Positions 36,201 through 48,200 of a stretch of 64,000 nucleotides of DNA are shown one piece after another. The translations under genes were made by a program, and so were the position numbers. Source of the stretch: Lentisphaerae bacterium GWF2_57_35 (GTDB lineage Bacteria; Verrucomicrobiota; Kiritimatiellia; CAIQIC01; GWF2-57-35); NCBI GenBank assembly GCA_001804865.1, contig MHBK01000036.1:51957-115956 (forward strand), written 5' to 3'. How positions within the stretch are numbered: position 1 is the stretch's first letter; every line of letters starts with the position of its first letter. The notes beneath the pieces were generated by a model. The model did no database searches and was not told where the DNA came from. It saw only the letters and a program-made list of their open reading frames with translations.

Positions 36201-39200
36201 CGGCTCTTCGTCAAACGCCAACGGCGCAATTTCAATGGCCGGCGCCTGATCGACCAACGCGATAACGTGTCTTTGCGTGGTCGCCACGCCCGTACCGACG
36301 GCGGTGAAGGTCAGTTCGTTGTCGCCGACCGCCAGCGAGACGTTTTGCGTCCACAGGCCATCGACCACAAGGCTTCCATTTCCGCCATTCGAGATGTTGG
36401 TCCACGCCACCGAGGAGACGTTCCACGAGGCCCATCCGGACACCGAACAGGGAGAGTTCGCGACATACGCATGAGGCAGCCCCGGAGGCGCTGTAATGCA
36501 CAAATACGCCTCGTCGCCGGAAACATCGTACCGTTGCGGCGCCGACCAGCCGCTCTGGTTCCCGCTGCTGGAAAACGCCTTCACCCGCCAATAATACGAG
36601 CCGGCCTGCGGACATACGAAACCCTGACGGATGGTCGAAAGACCATTCCCGACCTCCGCTGATTCCACCACGCCGCTGTCCCAGAGCAGATTGCCGGCGG
36701 TCAGCTCGGCCGACGATGCCGCCACCTGAATATGGTATCCCGCCTGGGTATACGGCGCCACGGCGGCGTTGTTCAGCAAGGCATAGGTTTTAGCCCTGTT
36801 GGCCATAACCAGATCGTTGCGTCCATCGCCATTCACATCCCCTACCGCCAGATCGCCCCACGTCGAGACTCGCGGCAAGTCTGTGTACAACCAGGTATCC
36901 GGGCTCATGCCGTTATTGATAAAGGCGCGCGGCAAATGTCCGGAAGGACCTGCAATCACCGCATCCGGCAACCCATCGCCGTTCAAGTCGCCGACCGCCA
37001 AATCCGTGGTCTGCCGAAGACCAGGAAGGCCCAGCGTGATCCGAGGCCAGAGATCCGGCGTTTCGCCGGTGTTCACCAGCACGTAATTCTGGGCCCCGGC
37101 ATAATCCGCCGTGTTCGCCACCAACACATCGGGACGACCGTCGCCCGTCAGATCCCGGGCCAGCACTTCCATGGTGCTGTCCGACAACGGAGAGCCCAGT
37201 TGATAGCGCGTCCAGGTTTCCGGCGCGCCTCCGTTATTGATCGCCACGCTGTTCGGAATGTCGAAGCTCCCGATGATCGCATCCGGACGGCTGTCGCCAT
37301 TCATATCGGCCACATCCACGGACATCGCCAGCTCACCCGACGGATCGGGCAGTACGCTGCCCAGCGGCCGTTGAGGCCAGGTATCCGGACGGTCGCCATT
37401 GTTGACCAGCAGAAGGTTCTGCTGCTGCCAGCAAACGGCCACGATATCCGGGCGGCCATCGCCGGTCATATCCGCCACCTTCAGGTCGGAAAGTCCATTG
37501 ATGACGTCCACGCTCAGATTCATCCGGCTCCAGGTGTCAGGCGCCGAGCCGTTGTTGAGCAGGACATAGGACCATGTATAATTTCCGTTGGCCACGATCA
37601 CATCCGGGCGGCCATCCCCGGACACATCGGCAATAGCCACTGACTTGGTCCAATCGATCATTGCACTGCCGAGCGGCAGCCGGGTCCATTGTTCCGGCGA
37701 CAACCCATTATTGAGATAGACGAGGTTTTGCCCATTCTGCAGGCCGATGACCGCATCGGGACGTCCATCGCCATTCAAATCGCCTATCGCCATGCAGACG
37801 TTGTCCGCCCAGTATCCTTGCGCTACTTCATGCTCCACAAAAGCCATCTGGAAACCGGTGTTGAACCCATCGCCAAACTTCCAACCGAACACCGGCTGCG
37901 AATTCGCCACTTGGGCCGGCGCAAGACGTCCATCGACCCGGAAGTCGGAAACAAAAACCAAGCCGGTCGGGGAAGCGCCGAGCGCGCCGGGCGCCGCATC
38001 CAAGAGGTAAACCACGCTGACTACATCCGTCGCGCTGGAGTTGCCAAAGGCATCCACCGCCCAAACGCGAATATCGTGCGCGCCGGGATCCAGCGTCAAC
38101 ACCGGCGTACGCCACGAACCATTCGTCTGGCCGGGCGCCCAATTGATTTGCATCATGCCGGCGGCCGGCGCCGTCGAATCGCGCCACATGACGGCCGCCA
38201 CGGCTCCGTTGTCTTGCGCCCATCCGCCAAGCGCCACATGGTTGGAATAGATAGTCGTTTGGTCGGAATCCGGTTGTGTAATCGACAATTCCGGCGCCGC
38301 GGCGTCGTAACAACCGATGACGATCTCGTCCTCCGCGGGAATGCCGAATTGAGTGTTGCACCAAACCCGGATTTCGTTGTCGGCCTGGGGCGTCAAAACC
38401 AGATACAGATCGCCCTCCACCGGCCAACGGGCCTGGCTGCCGCTTCGGGATAATGCGCCAAAAGCTCCGCTCGTCCGATTGCTCCAGTAGACCGTGTTTT
38501 CGAGAAGCTCGAACGGGCCCGTCAGGCTGCCCCACAGCCTTACCTGGCGGCTGGCCGACACGTGATCGGCCCCGCCGCCCGGACCTTCGATGCTCAAGAC
38601 CGGAGGCGTATCTACCAGCACCAACGACAACTGTTGCGTCACGACCTCGCTCGCGGATTGCGCGGTGAAGACCAGTCGATTCGTACCGGACGCGGTTGAA
38701 ATCGTCTGCGTCCAGAGGCCGGAAACGGGACCTTCGAACGAAGCGCCCGAGTCCAGGTTTGTCCAGGCCAGGGTTGCATTCGGTTTGGAAACCCAGCCCG
38801 CCACATCGCAGGAAGCGCCGACGACGTACGCCTGCGGTTGGGCTGGATCGCGAATCGTCAGATACAAGCCGTTGGTCGGAATCTCGTAGAGCGCAGGAGT
38901 CGTCCAATCGCTTTGGAAGCCGCTGGAAGAAAATACTTTCACGCGCCACCAATAAGCGCCGGCTTCGATGCACGGCGCGCCCTGGGCGACGCCGGTGAAT
39001 CCATCTCCGCTCAGGGGCGATTCCACCACTCCGCTATCCCAGTAGAAATTGCCGCTGGCAAGATCGGCTTCCGTGCGCGCCACTTGGAGGCGATAGGCCT
39101 GTTGACTCTCGGGCATGACCGCCGCGTCATTGAGGAAAACATAATCGTAGCCGTCGTTGGCCAGGCAAACTTCCGGGCGGCCATCGCCGGTCAAATCCCC

Positions 39201-42200
39201 GACGGCCAGACCCTTGCTCCAACTGGTCCCCTCCGAGCCGACCGCTACGGCCGGCCAGCTCGTCACATCGCCCCCATTGTTCAACAGCGCTGCCGCGCCC
39301 GCCACGACCAAATCCAGCAATCCATCGCCGTTGATGTCGGCGGAACGAATGCCCCAGGCGGCCATAAAAGCCCCGTCCGCCAGATCGTCGCAAGTCCAGG
39401 TCGAGGGGCTCGCGCCGTTGTTCAATAGAACATGAAGATGATTTTGATCCCCCAGGATCACGTCGAGCCGCCCGTCGCCGTTGACGTCGAGGGCATGCAG
39501 GCACGTCGAGTTGCCGCTGACGACGGGTCCCAACCGGACGCGCGCCCAGGTATCCGGACTGCCGCCATTGTTCACCAGGACGTAATTCTGCTGCCCGTAA
39601 TTGGCCGCGGCGACATCGGGGAGTCCATCGCCCGTCAGGTCCGCTATGACGGCATCGAAGGTGTAGTCGCTCAATTCGCCGCCCAAATTCACCCGAGGCC
39701 AACTCTCGAAATCGAGCCCGGTGTTGAACAGCACGTAATTCTGGCCATCGTTGGCCTCCACCACATCCGGGCGTCCGTCGCCATTCAAATCGCCGACGTC
39801 CACTCCTTGGGTGGACTCCCCGTACGGCGGCCCCAGTTCCCGGCGCGTCCAGGTCTCCGGGCTGGCGCCGTTATCGATAAACACACTGTTGCCCGCCACG
39901 ATATCCGGGCGTCCATCGCCGGTCAGATCCGTTATTTCCAAATCGCACGTACCGCCCCCGCCCGCCAGACCGACACTCGGCCAATTGGAGGGATCGTTGC
40001 CTTGATTCAAAACAACCAGTGTTTGAGAGCCGCCAATCGCAAGATCGGGACGTCCGTCGTTGTTCAGATCGCCGATGGAAATCGCCCGGGAATCCCGATA
40101 CTCCATCACTCCCGGCGTCCTGCGCGACATGCCCGCCAGGCTTCCCTGGTTGACTGCATCGCCGAAGTTCCAACTGTATTTCGGCGCAATATCGAGCCCA
40201 AGCGCCGGGCAAGCCAGACCGTTCACCTTAAGATTTGTCGCGCGTACAGCGCCCGTCGGATACGAACCCAGCTCGACCAAACCGCCTTCGACATACGTGA
40301 CGACCAGCCGGCTCGTCGCGCTGCCGTTGCCGAAATCGTCCGTTGCCCAGACATCGATATCTTGGGCGCCCGGCAACAGTTCCACCGCCGGCACGTTCCA
40401 CCACCCGCTGGTCTGGTCATACGCCCAGGAAAGATTCACAACGCCTTCTGCGCCGGTTGCACGATTGACCCAGGCCACGCTCGCCGCCCGGCCATTGTCG
40501 ACCGCCCAACCGGACAACGCCATTCGATTGCTGCACACCGGAATGGCGCCGCTTCCCCCACCCTGCTCGATGGAGACCGACGGCGCCGCGGCATCGTAGC
40601 AGCCAACCGTCATCTGCGCCTCGGCGGTCCAGCCCAGGATGGTGTCGCACCACACCCGCAGGCGGTTATTCGCATTTGCTTGCAAGGCCACGCTGCTGGA
40701 GACGACCCATTCGCTTTGGCCGCTGATCAGCGTAATGGAGCCGCCTACCCCGGCCGTTTCGTTCGACCAGCGCACCTCATTGCCCAACAATTCGTAGGGC
40801 GGCTGCAGTTCGCCGCGAAACTCGACGCGTTGCAGCGCCGTGGTATAGCTCACGCCTGAATTCGGCGCCAGAATTGCGATCGCAGGAATAGCCGTCATGT
40901 AGACCACGCTGAAAATCTGAGTGACCGCCAAGCCGCCCGCTTCGGACGCCGTAAACGCCACGTCGTTGCTGCCCGATGCAAGAACAACATTTTGCGTCCA
41001 GCGGCCCACTGGCGCAAAGCTGCCGTAAGCGCCGTTGGCCGCATTCGTCCAATCGACCTGCGCGACATTCCACGAGGCCCACCCGCTTACGGGACAAGGG
41101 CTATTGGTCACATAGGCCGGATAGGAGGGCGAAGGATTTTCCAGGGAAAGATAAATCTCGCCCGCCAGGATCGAGTACTGGAACGCCTCCGTCCAATCGC
41201 TCTGATATCCGCTCTCCGAAAATGCCTTCAAACGCCAGTAATAATTGCCTGCCGCCGGACAATCCACGCCCTGTTCGATGGACCCGATGCCGTCGCCCAT
41301 CTCCTGCGAGGCCGCCACGCCACTATCCCAAACATACGGCCCCGCAACGAAGTCGTCGGTCGACGCGACCACTTGAATCCGATAACCGGACTGCACAAAG
41401 CGCATGTTGCCCGCCGCATTCATGAGCGCGTAGTTTTGTTGATTACGTCCTTCGTGGAAGGCAGAGGCATAATTAGCCACGACCACATCCAACCGGCCAT
41501 CCCGATCCAGATCGCCGACCGCCAGATCGTGCGTGCAGTCGTCGAGACTGCTCCCCAGCAAGGCCGCGGACCACGCCTCCGGACTTCCGGCATTGTTGAT
41601 ATAGACGCGATTCTCGCCCAAAATTTCAGTGCCGTGCTCCGCCACAGGATATCGGCCATCCAGGATATCCAGTCGCCCGTCGCCCGTCAGATCGGCCAGG
41701 AGAATCTTGTAATGCTGCCCGTTGCTGTCTGCCAGCGCCGTGCGCTGCCACGTGTCCGGAGTTCCGCCATTGTTGAGAAGCGCACAAATGGGCGCGGTAA
41801 AGCCTGCGATCACGACATCCAGCAACCCGTCGCCATTCAGGTCGCCCAGTCCGACGCTGGTCGTACTCTCGTTCTCGGCGTCGCCCAGATTCACGCGATT
41901 CCAGGTATCCGGGCTGCCGCCGTTATTGACCAACACAAAACTGCGGCTTAAGTAGTTGCCGACGATCACATCGGGCCGGCCATCTCCGGTTACATCGCCC
42001 GTTGCCACATCGTAGGTCCAGTCGTTCGTGTCGGAACCCAGCGAAACGCGACTCCAGGTTTCGGGGCTATTTCCGTTGTTCACCAGGACATAATTTTGAT
42101 AGCCGTTATTTCCCACCACCACGTCGGGCCGTCCGTCACCGGTAAGATCGTCGATCGCAACGGCGCTCGTGTCGTCGCCCAGCGGGCTGCCGAGCAGTAA

Positions 42201-45200
42201 CCGCTGCCAGGTCGTGGCCAATCGGCCCCGATTGATCAGGACATAGTTCTGACCTTGATTGCCGACCACCACGTCGGGACGCCCATCGCCGGTGAGATCC
42301 CCGATGGCCGCATCCATGCTGTAGTCATCCAGGTCGGAGCCCAACTTTGTCCGCGGCCAGGCATCCACGCTGCCTTCGCCGCCAAACAGGATGCAGTTCT
42401 GAGATCCGTCGGGCCCCCACGGCAATCCGGCATTGGCCAGCACCACGTCCAACCAGCCATCCTCATCCAAATCGCCCAAGGCTACGCCGGCCGTGTAATC
42501 TTCCTGCGCCGCACCCAGATTGACCCGCGCCAGTTGCCCCGGGTCCATGCGGTTCAGTTCGTCGCCGAATTTCCAACTGAACGAAGGCCGTGGATCGTCA
42601 AGCAAAACCGGCGGAAAACGATTGTTCGCCCTGGCGTCCGTAACGCTCACGAGACCCGTCGAGTAAGCGGCCGGATCTGGAGGGAGACCGCCGACGTCGA
42701 AGGTTAGAATCATGCTTTGCGTAGAACTCGAATTTCCAAAAGCGTCCACCGCCCACACCAGGAATTCCTGGGCGCCCGGCGCCAGGGTTATCGCGGCAAC
42801 CTGCCAGACCCCGGTCCCGCCGGACGACGAACGACTTAATGCCACCTCGCACAACGAACCCGCCGTCGCGTTGCTGCACACAACAGACTGCACCAAGCCG
42901 TTGTCGGACGCCGTCCCGGCCAGTCCGATGACGTTCGTATAAATCGTCAGATCGTTTCCGCCGTTGGGCCAGGCAATGCTCGCTTGCGGCGCCTCGTAAT
43001 CGAAGCAGCCCACCACGATTTCGTCGTCGATCGTTTCTCCGGTGATCGCCTCGCACCACACCCGGATGCGGTTGTCGGCTTGTTTCATCAGCTCGACCGA
43101 GACGACCCCTGAACCGGGCCATTGCGTGGCGCCGGCGGAGATGGGGCACATCCCATAGACGCCGGTCGCCTCGTTGCTCCACATCAAGGAAGGAACGAGA
43201 TAATCGGCGGAGGCTTCAAAGGCCCCGGAGAACGACACGGCAGCGGCCGTTGTGGTAAAGCTCTGACCGTCTTCCGGGGTGCGTATCGACAGAATCGGCA
43301 GACCCGGCACACGAACGATGTCCAATGCTCGGACCAAGGTTTCCTCGCCTGCATGCGCAGCAAACGTGACGCTATTGTGGCCCTCGGCCAGCGCAACGGT
43401 CTGCGTCCAGCTTCCATTCGCGGCAAAAGTTCCGTTACCGCCCGTGGCTTGGTTTGTCCAATCCACGGAACCGATTCCCCACGACGCCCATCCGGACACG
43501 TCGCACGAAACGCCGCTCACATATCCCGTCGGCGGAGTCGGCCTTTCCACGACAAAGAACGCTTCGCCGGTTGGAATCTCATACTGTTGAGGAACGGTCC
43601 AGTCGCTCTGGAATCCGCTGACGGAGAAAACCTTCACATGCCAATAGTAAACGCCGCCATTGGTAAACGCCGCCGCCTGCATAACCGACGATTGCCCGTT
43701 GCCGATTTCAGTCGAAGGAACAACCCCGCTGTCCCATGCCAGATTTCCGGCGCTCCAGTCGCTGGATGTTTTGGCCACTTGAATGCGGTAGGCCGCTTGG
43801 ACCAGGCAGGAGGTGGAGGCGTTCATCCAAACGTAATTGCGATTGCCGTAACCCGACATGCCATTGCCCGTCACATAATCCAGGCGGCCATCGCCGTTGA
43901 AATCCGCCACGGCCAGGCTGTAGGTATATTCCGTGCCGACCGCCAGAGCCGGCCAGGTATCCGGACGACCGCCGTTGTTCAACAAAATGCGATTGACCGA
44001 CGAGGCCGGGCCGTCGTAGTCGGTTCCAAGGATCAGGTCCAACAAGCCATCGCCGTTCATGTCGCCCATCGCGATGCTGTGCGCCTGATATTGCGCGCCG
44101 GCGCCCGGCACGGCAATCCGCTCCCAGGAAGAAGGATCGCCCGATCCATTATTGACCAGCACATACGGAGGCTGGGAAACATGATTGGCCGCCGCCGCAT
44201 CGATCAACCCATCGCCCGTCACGTCCCCGAGCGCCAAGGCATACGTCGAGTCGGACAACGCGCTGCCTAAATTGACTCTCGTCCACGTATCGGCGCTGCC
44301 CCCGTTGTTCACGAGCACGTAATTTTGAGCGCCCGCGTTGCCGACGGCCACGTCCGGCAAGCCGTCGCCGGTTAAATCGGCCGCCTTCACGCTCATCGTC
44401 GCGTCGGACAACGCACTGCCTAAATTGACTCTCGTCCAGGTATCGGCGCTGCCCCCGTTGTTCGTCAGCACGTAATTCTGGCCGCCCGAATTGCCGACCA
44501 CCACGTCCAACAGACCGTCGCCGTTTACATCCGTCGCATCCAGGCTGCAGGTGGCATCGCTCAGTGCCGACCCGAGATTCACCCGCGCCCAGGATTCCGG
44601 ACTGCCGCCGTTGTTGACGACCAGATAGTTTTGCTGGTTGAAGTTTCCAACCACGACATCGGCCAGACCATCGCCCGTGACATCCGCCACGACCACGGCG
44701 CGCGTCGCATCGGCGAGCCAACTGCCCAGCGGATATCGCGGCCACGAGGCGGGGCTGCCGCCATTGTTGACAATGACGAAATTCTGCGTGGTGGCGATGG
44801 CGGCGCTATTGCCTACCACCACATCCACCCGGCCATCGCCGTTTACGTCGCCCGCGGCAACCGCCAGCGTATGATCGCCCAGCAAGGGACTGCCCAAATC
44901 GTTAAACTGGAAAGCCGGCGTTTGGCCCCCGTTTAAGGCGTCGCCGAATCCCCAACTGAATTTCGGCTGCCGGTCGCCCAGCGTAACGGGCGCCGAAAGA
45001 TTATCGGCTTTCAGCTCGACCGCCCAGACCGCCCCGGTCAGGAAAGAATCGAAATCCGCGGGCACGCCCGTGTCCTGCCAGGACAAGACGATATCCTGCG
45101 GAACACTGACATGCCCTTGATTATCCACCGCCCAAACGAGGCACGTCTCCGCGCCATCGCCGGAGAGCGTAATGCCGGAAATCGTCCAAGAGGATGCCGC

Positions 45201-48200
45201 GCTTCCGTCTATGGCCGCCAGTCCGCCCACACCGGTCGAAAGATTTGTCCAGCAGACCTGCTGCAATCCAAAGCCCGCCGTTGCCTCACCTGCGAGAACA
45301 ACGCGATTGGTGTGCAACACCACGTCCGATCCGCCGTTGGGCCGAGTAATGGCCACGGAGGGAGCATCATAGTAAACAACATGGAGCTCCTGCGTCGCCG
45401 CCAACCCGCCCGCGGCCTCCGCCGTGAATCGAACGATGTTGTCGCCTTCCACCACTCCGACGTCTTGAGTCCAAATCGAAGCCAGGCTGACCGAGCCCCC
45501 GCTCAGAGTCGTCAGATTGGACCAAACCAAATCGGAGGCATACGAAGAGACGGCGCCCACCACTCGCACCTGGCTATTGGTCGTATAAGCGATCGCGGGA
45601 GGTTCCACCGGTTCCCACACGCCCAGATAAACCTGTCCCGCGGCCAGGTCGTACTGCTTCGGCGCCGACCATTCGCCTTGATAGCCGCTGGTCGAAAAGA
45701 GCTTGATGCGCCAGAAATAGGAGCCTACATCGACTGAAGGCAAGCCCTGACGCACGGTCGACACTCCATCCCCCGCATCGGAGGCCAGGACAATTCCGCT
45801 GTCCCAGACCTGGTTTTCAACGCTCCAATCGCCCTCGACGCGCGAAACTTGAATGCGATAGGCGCGTTGAATAAACGGCATCGAGGCCGCGGTATTGCGC
45901 AACACATGCACCGAGGCGTTGAAACCACAGAACACGATGTCGCAACGTCCATCCAAATCCACGTCGCCCGTTTTCACCCGCCCGTTGATCAGTTGCGTAT
46001 CCAGCACAACCACCCTCGACCACGAGCCAAAGTCGGAACCGTTGTTCAACAGCGCAAAGGACTCCATGCCGCCGGCGCCGTATCCGTGAAAATCGGCAAA
46101 CACCGCATCGAGACGCCCATCGCCGTTCACGTCGGCCAGAGCCGCATCCAGCGGTCCATAGGCCTGATCCGGCCCCAGTTCGCGGCGCGTCCAGGCGTCC
46201 GGACTCCCGCCGTTGTTGATCAGGGCATAAATCTGCTCGCCGCTGTTACCGACGACCACATCCGGCAGGCCGTCTCCGTCGAGATCGCCCACCGCCAGGG
46301 ACGTCGTGTTGTCGGCCAAGACCGACCCGAGATTCACGCGCGACCAGGTATCCGGGCTGCCGCCATTGTTCACGAGAACATAATTCTGGCCGGGGGCGTT
46401 GGCGACCACGACATCCGTCCGGGCATCGCCGTTCACATCGCCGGCGGCGATGGACGTGGTCGCATCGGACAACGCGCTGCCCAGATCGACCCGTGACCAG
46501 GTTTCGGGGCTGCCGCCGTTGTTCAAAAGAACTGCGTTCTGTTGGCCCGTATTGCCCACCACGACATCCAATCGCCCGTCGCCATCGATATCGGCCACGG
46601 CCAGGGAACTGGAAGAATCGCTGAACGCGCTGCCGAGATTCACGCGCGCCCACGTGCTCGGGCTGCCGCCGTTGTTGATCGCCACATAATTTTGCGCGCC
46701 GCACGCCAGGACCACGTCCAGCCGCCCATCGCCGGTCAGATCGCCCAAGGCCACGCGGTTTACCGTCACGTGCGCTGCGCTCGTCAGGCGGACGCTCGAC
46801 CAGGAAATGGGATCGCCGCCGTTATTGATCAGCACCCAATCGAAACAGCCGGGATGGACATGCTGCTGAACGGCGACCAGATCCGGACGTCCATCGCCCG
46901 TCACATCGCCCATCGCCACATCGCTGTTAAACCCGAAGTTGACGGCTTGCGCCGCCAGGCTGGAAAGAGACCCATTGTTCATGGAATCCCCAAACCGCCA
47001 ACTGTATTTGGGCGCCATGTCCGCGAGCGACGTAGGCGGCCAGCGGCGGTCCACTTGCAGATCGCACACGCTCACGTCTCCCGTGGGATAGCTTTCCAAG
47101 GCAGACGGAACCTGGGCCGGAATAAGGCTTCCCGTGCCGGAATAGTAGCCGTTGTTTTCGGTAAAAATGTAATAGTAATGAGGCGTATTCGTATCGAGGC
47201 CTTCGTCGCGGAAAGGCGGATTCGCCCCTTGATAGACGCAGATTCCCAAGCCCGCATAATTGCTGCCCACCACGTAAGACGTTCCATTCACAGGCAACGA
47301 CAGCTCCTGTTGCGTCTCCACGGCGAATTCCATCTCGTATACATCCGACGCCCAGCCGCCGGTAATCTGGGAATAGATGACCCTGATTTCACGGGTGCGA
47401 TAGGTTTGTCCAAAATCGTCCTGGTTCCAGTTGTAGGCGCTGTCCTTCTCGGCGACGACTTCGATCCAATCGCCCGGCACGGAACGGTCGCCCCCATCGC
47501 TCAACACCCACACCTTGTGGCGTAAGATGCAGTTCCAATAGTTGCTGTGGTTTTTCCATCGCACGCCGCTTACATTCTGGGGCTGATCGAATTGAACGCC
47601 AAAAAAGGCATACGGAAAATCGGGATGAGCCTGCACTTCGTCCATGTTGCACGAGGTCAATTCATTCCCGTCGTAAACAGCCGAGATGGAGTGGCCCCAA
47701 TTGGGCGTGCCCACCGCCGCACCCGCCGGCTGGCCCCAGGCCACGCTGGACATGGAACCGTCGAAGCGAAAGATAACGGCGTTATGGCCGCCGACGTCGA
47801 AACCGACATTCACTTCATGCTCGCCCACAAACCAGGCCTGTGCGTTATTCGGAGCCGCAAGAGGAAGCACGGTCCAGCGATTCGTCGTGGAAAGCGGCGT
47901 ATTCGTCCCCCCCCAGGTTCCCCAAGAGGAACTGGGCGGATAATAAGGGGCGCCTCCGTTGGAAAACTTGGCCGCCACATAATAGTTGCCGGCCGGCGCA
48001 GAGCCCAGCACGCCGCGGAATTCGTAATAGGAGCCGTTATCCACCAGGCTCCAATCGTCCATCGTCCGCCAGGTCCAGGTTTCGTCGTCCGCGTCCGACG
48101 TCAGGCCATAACCAATCTGCCGAACCGCCGGCACGCCGTTCTGCGCCGAATGGCGGACGTACATGCGACGCGGGTTTTCCTCCCCCACGTCGGTGGACCC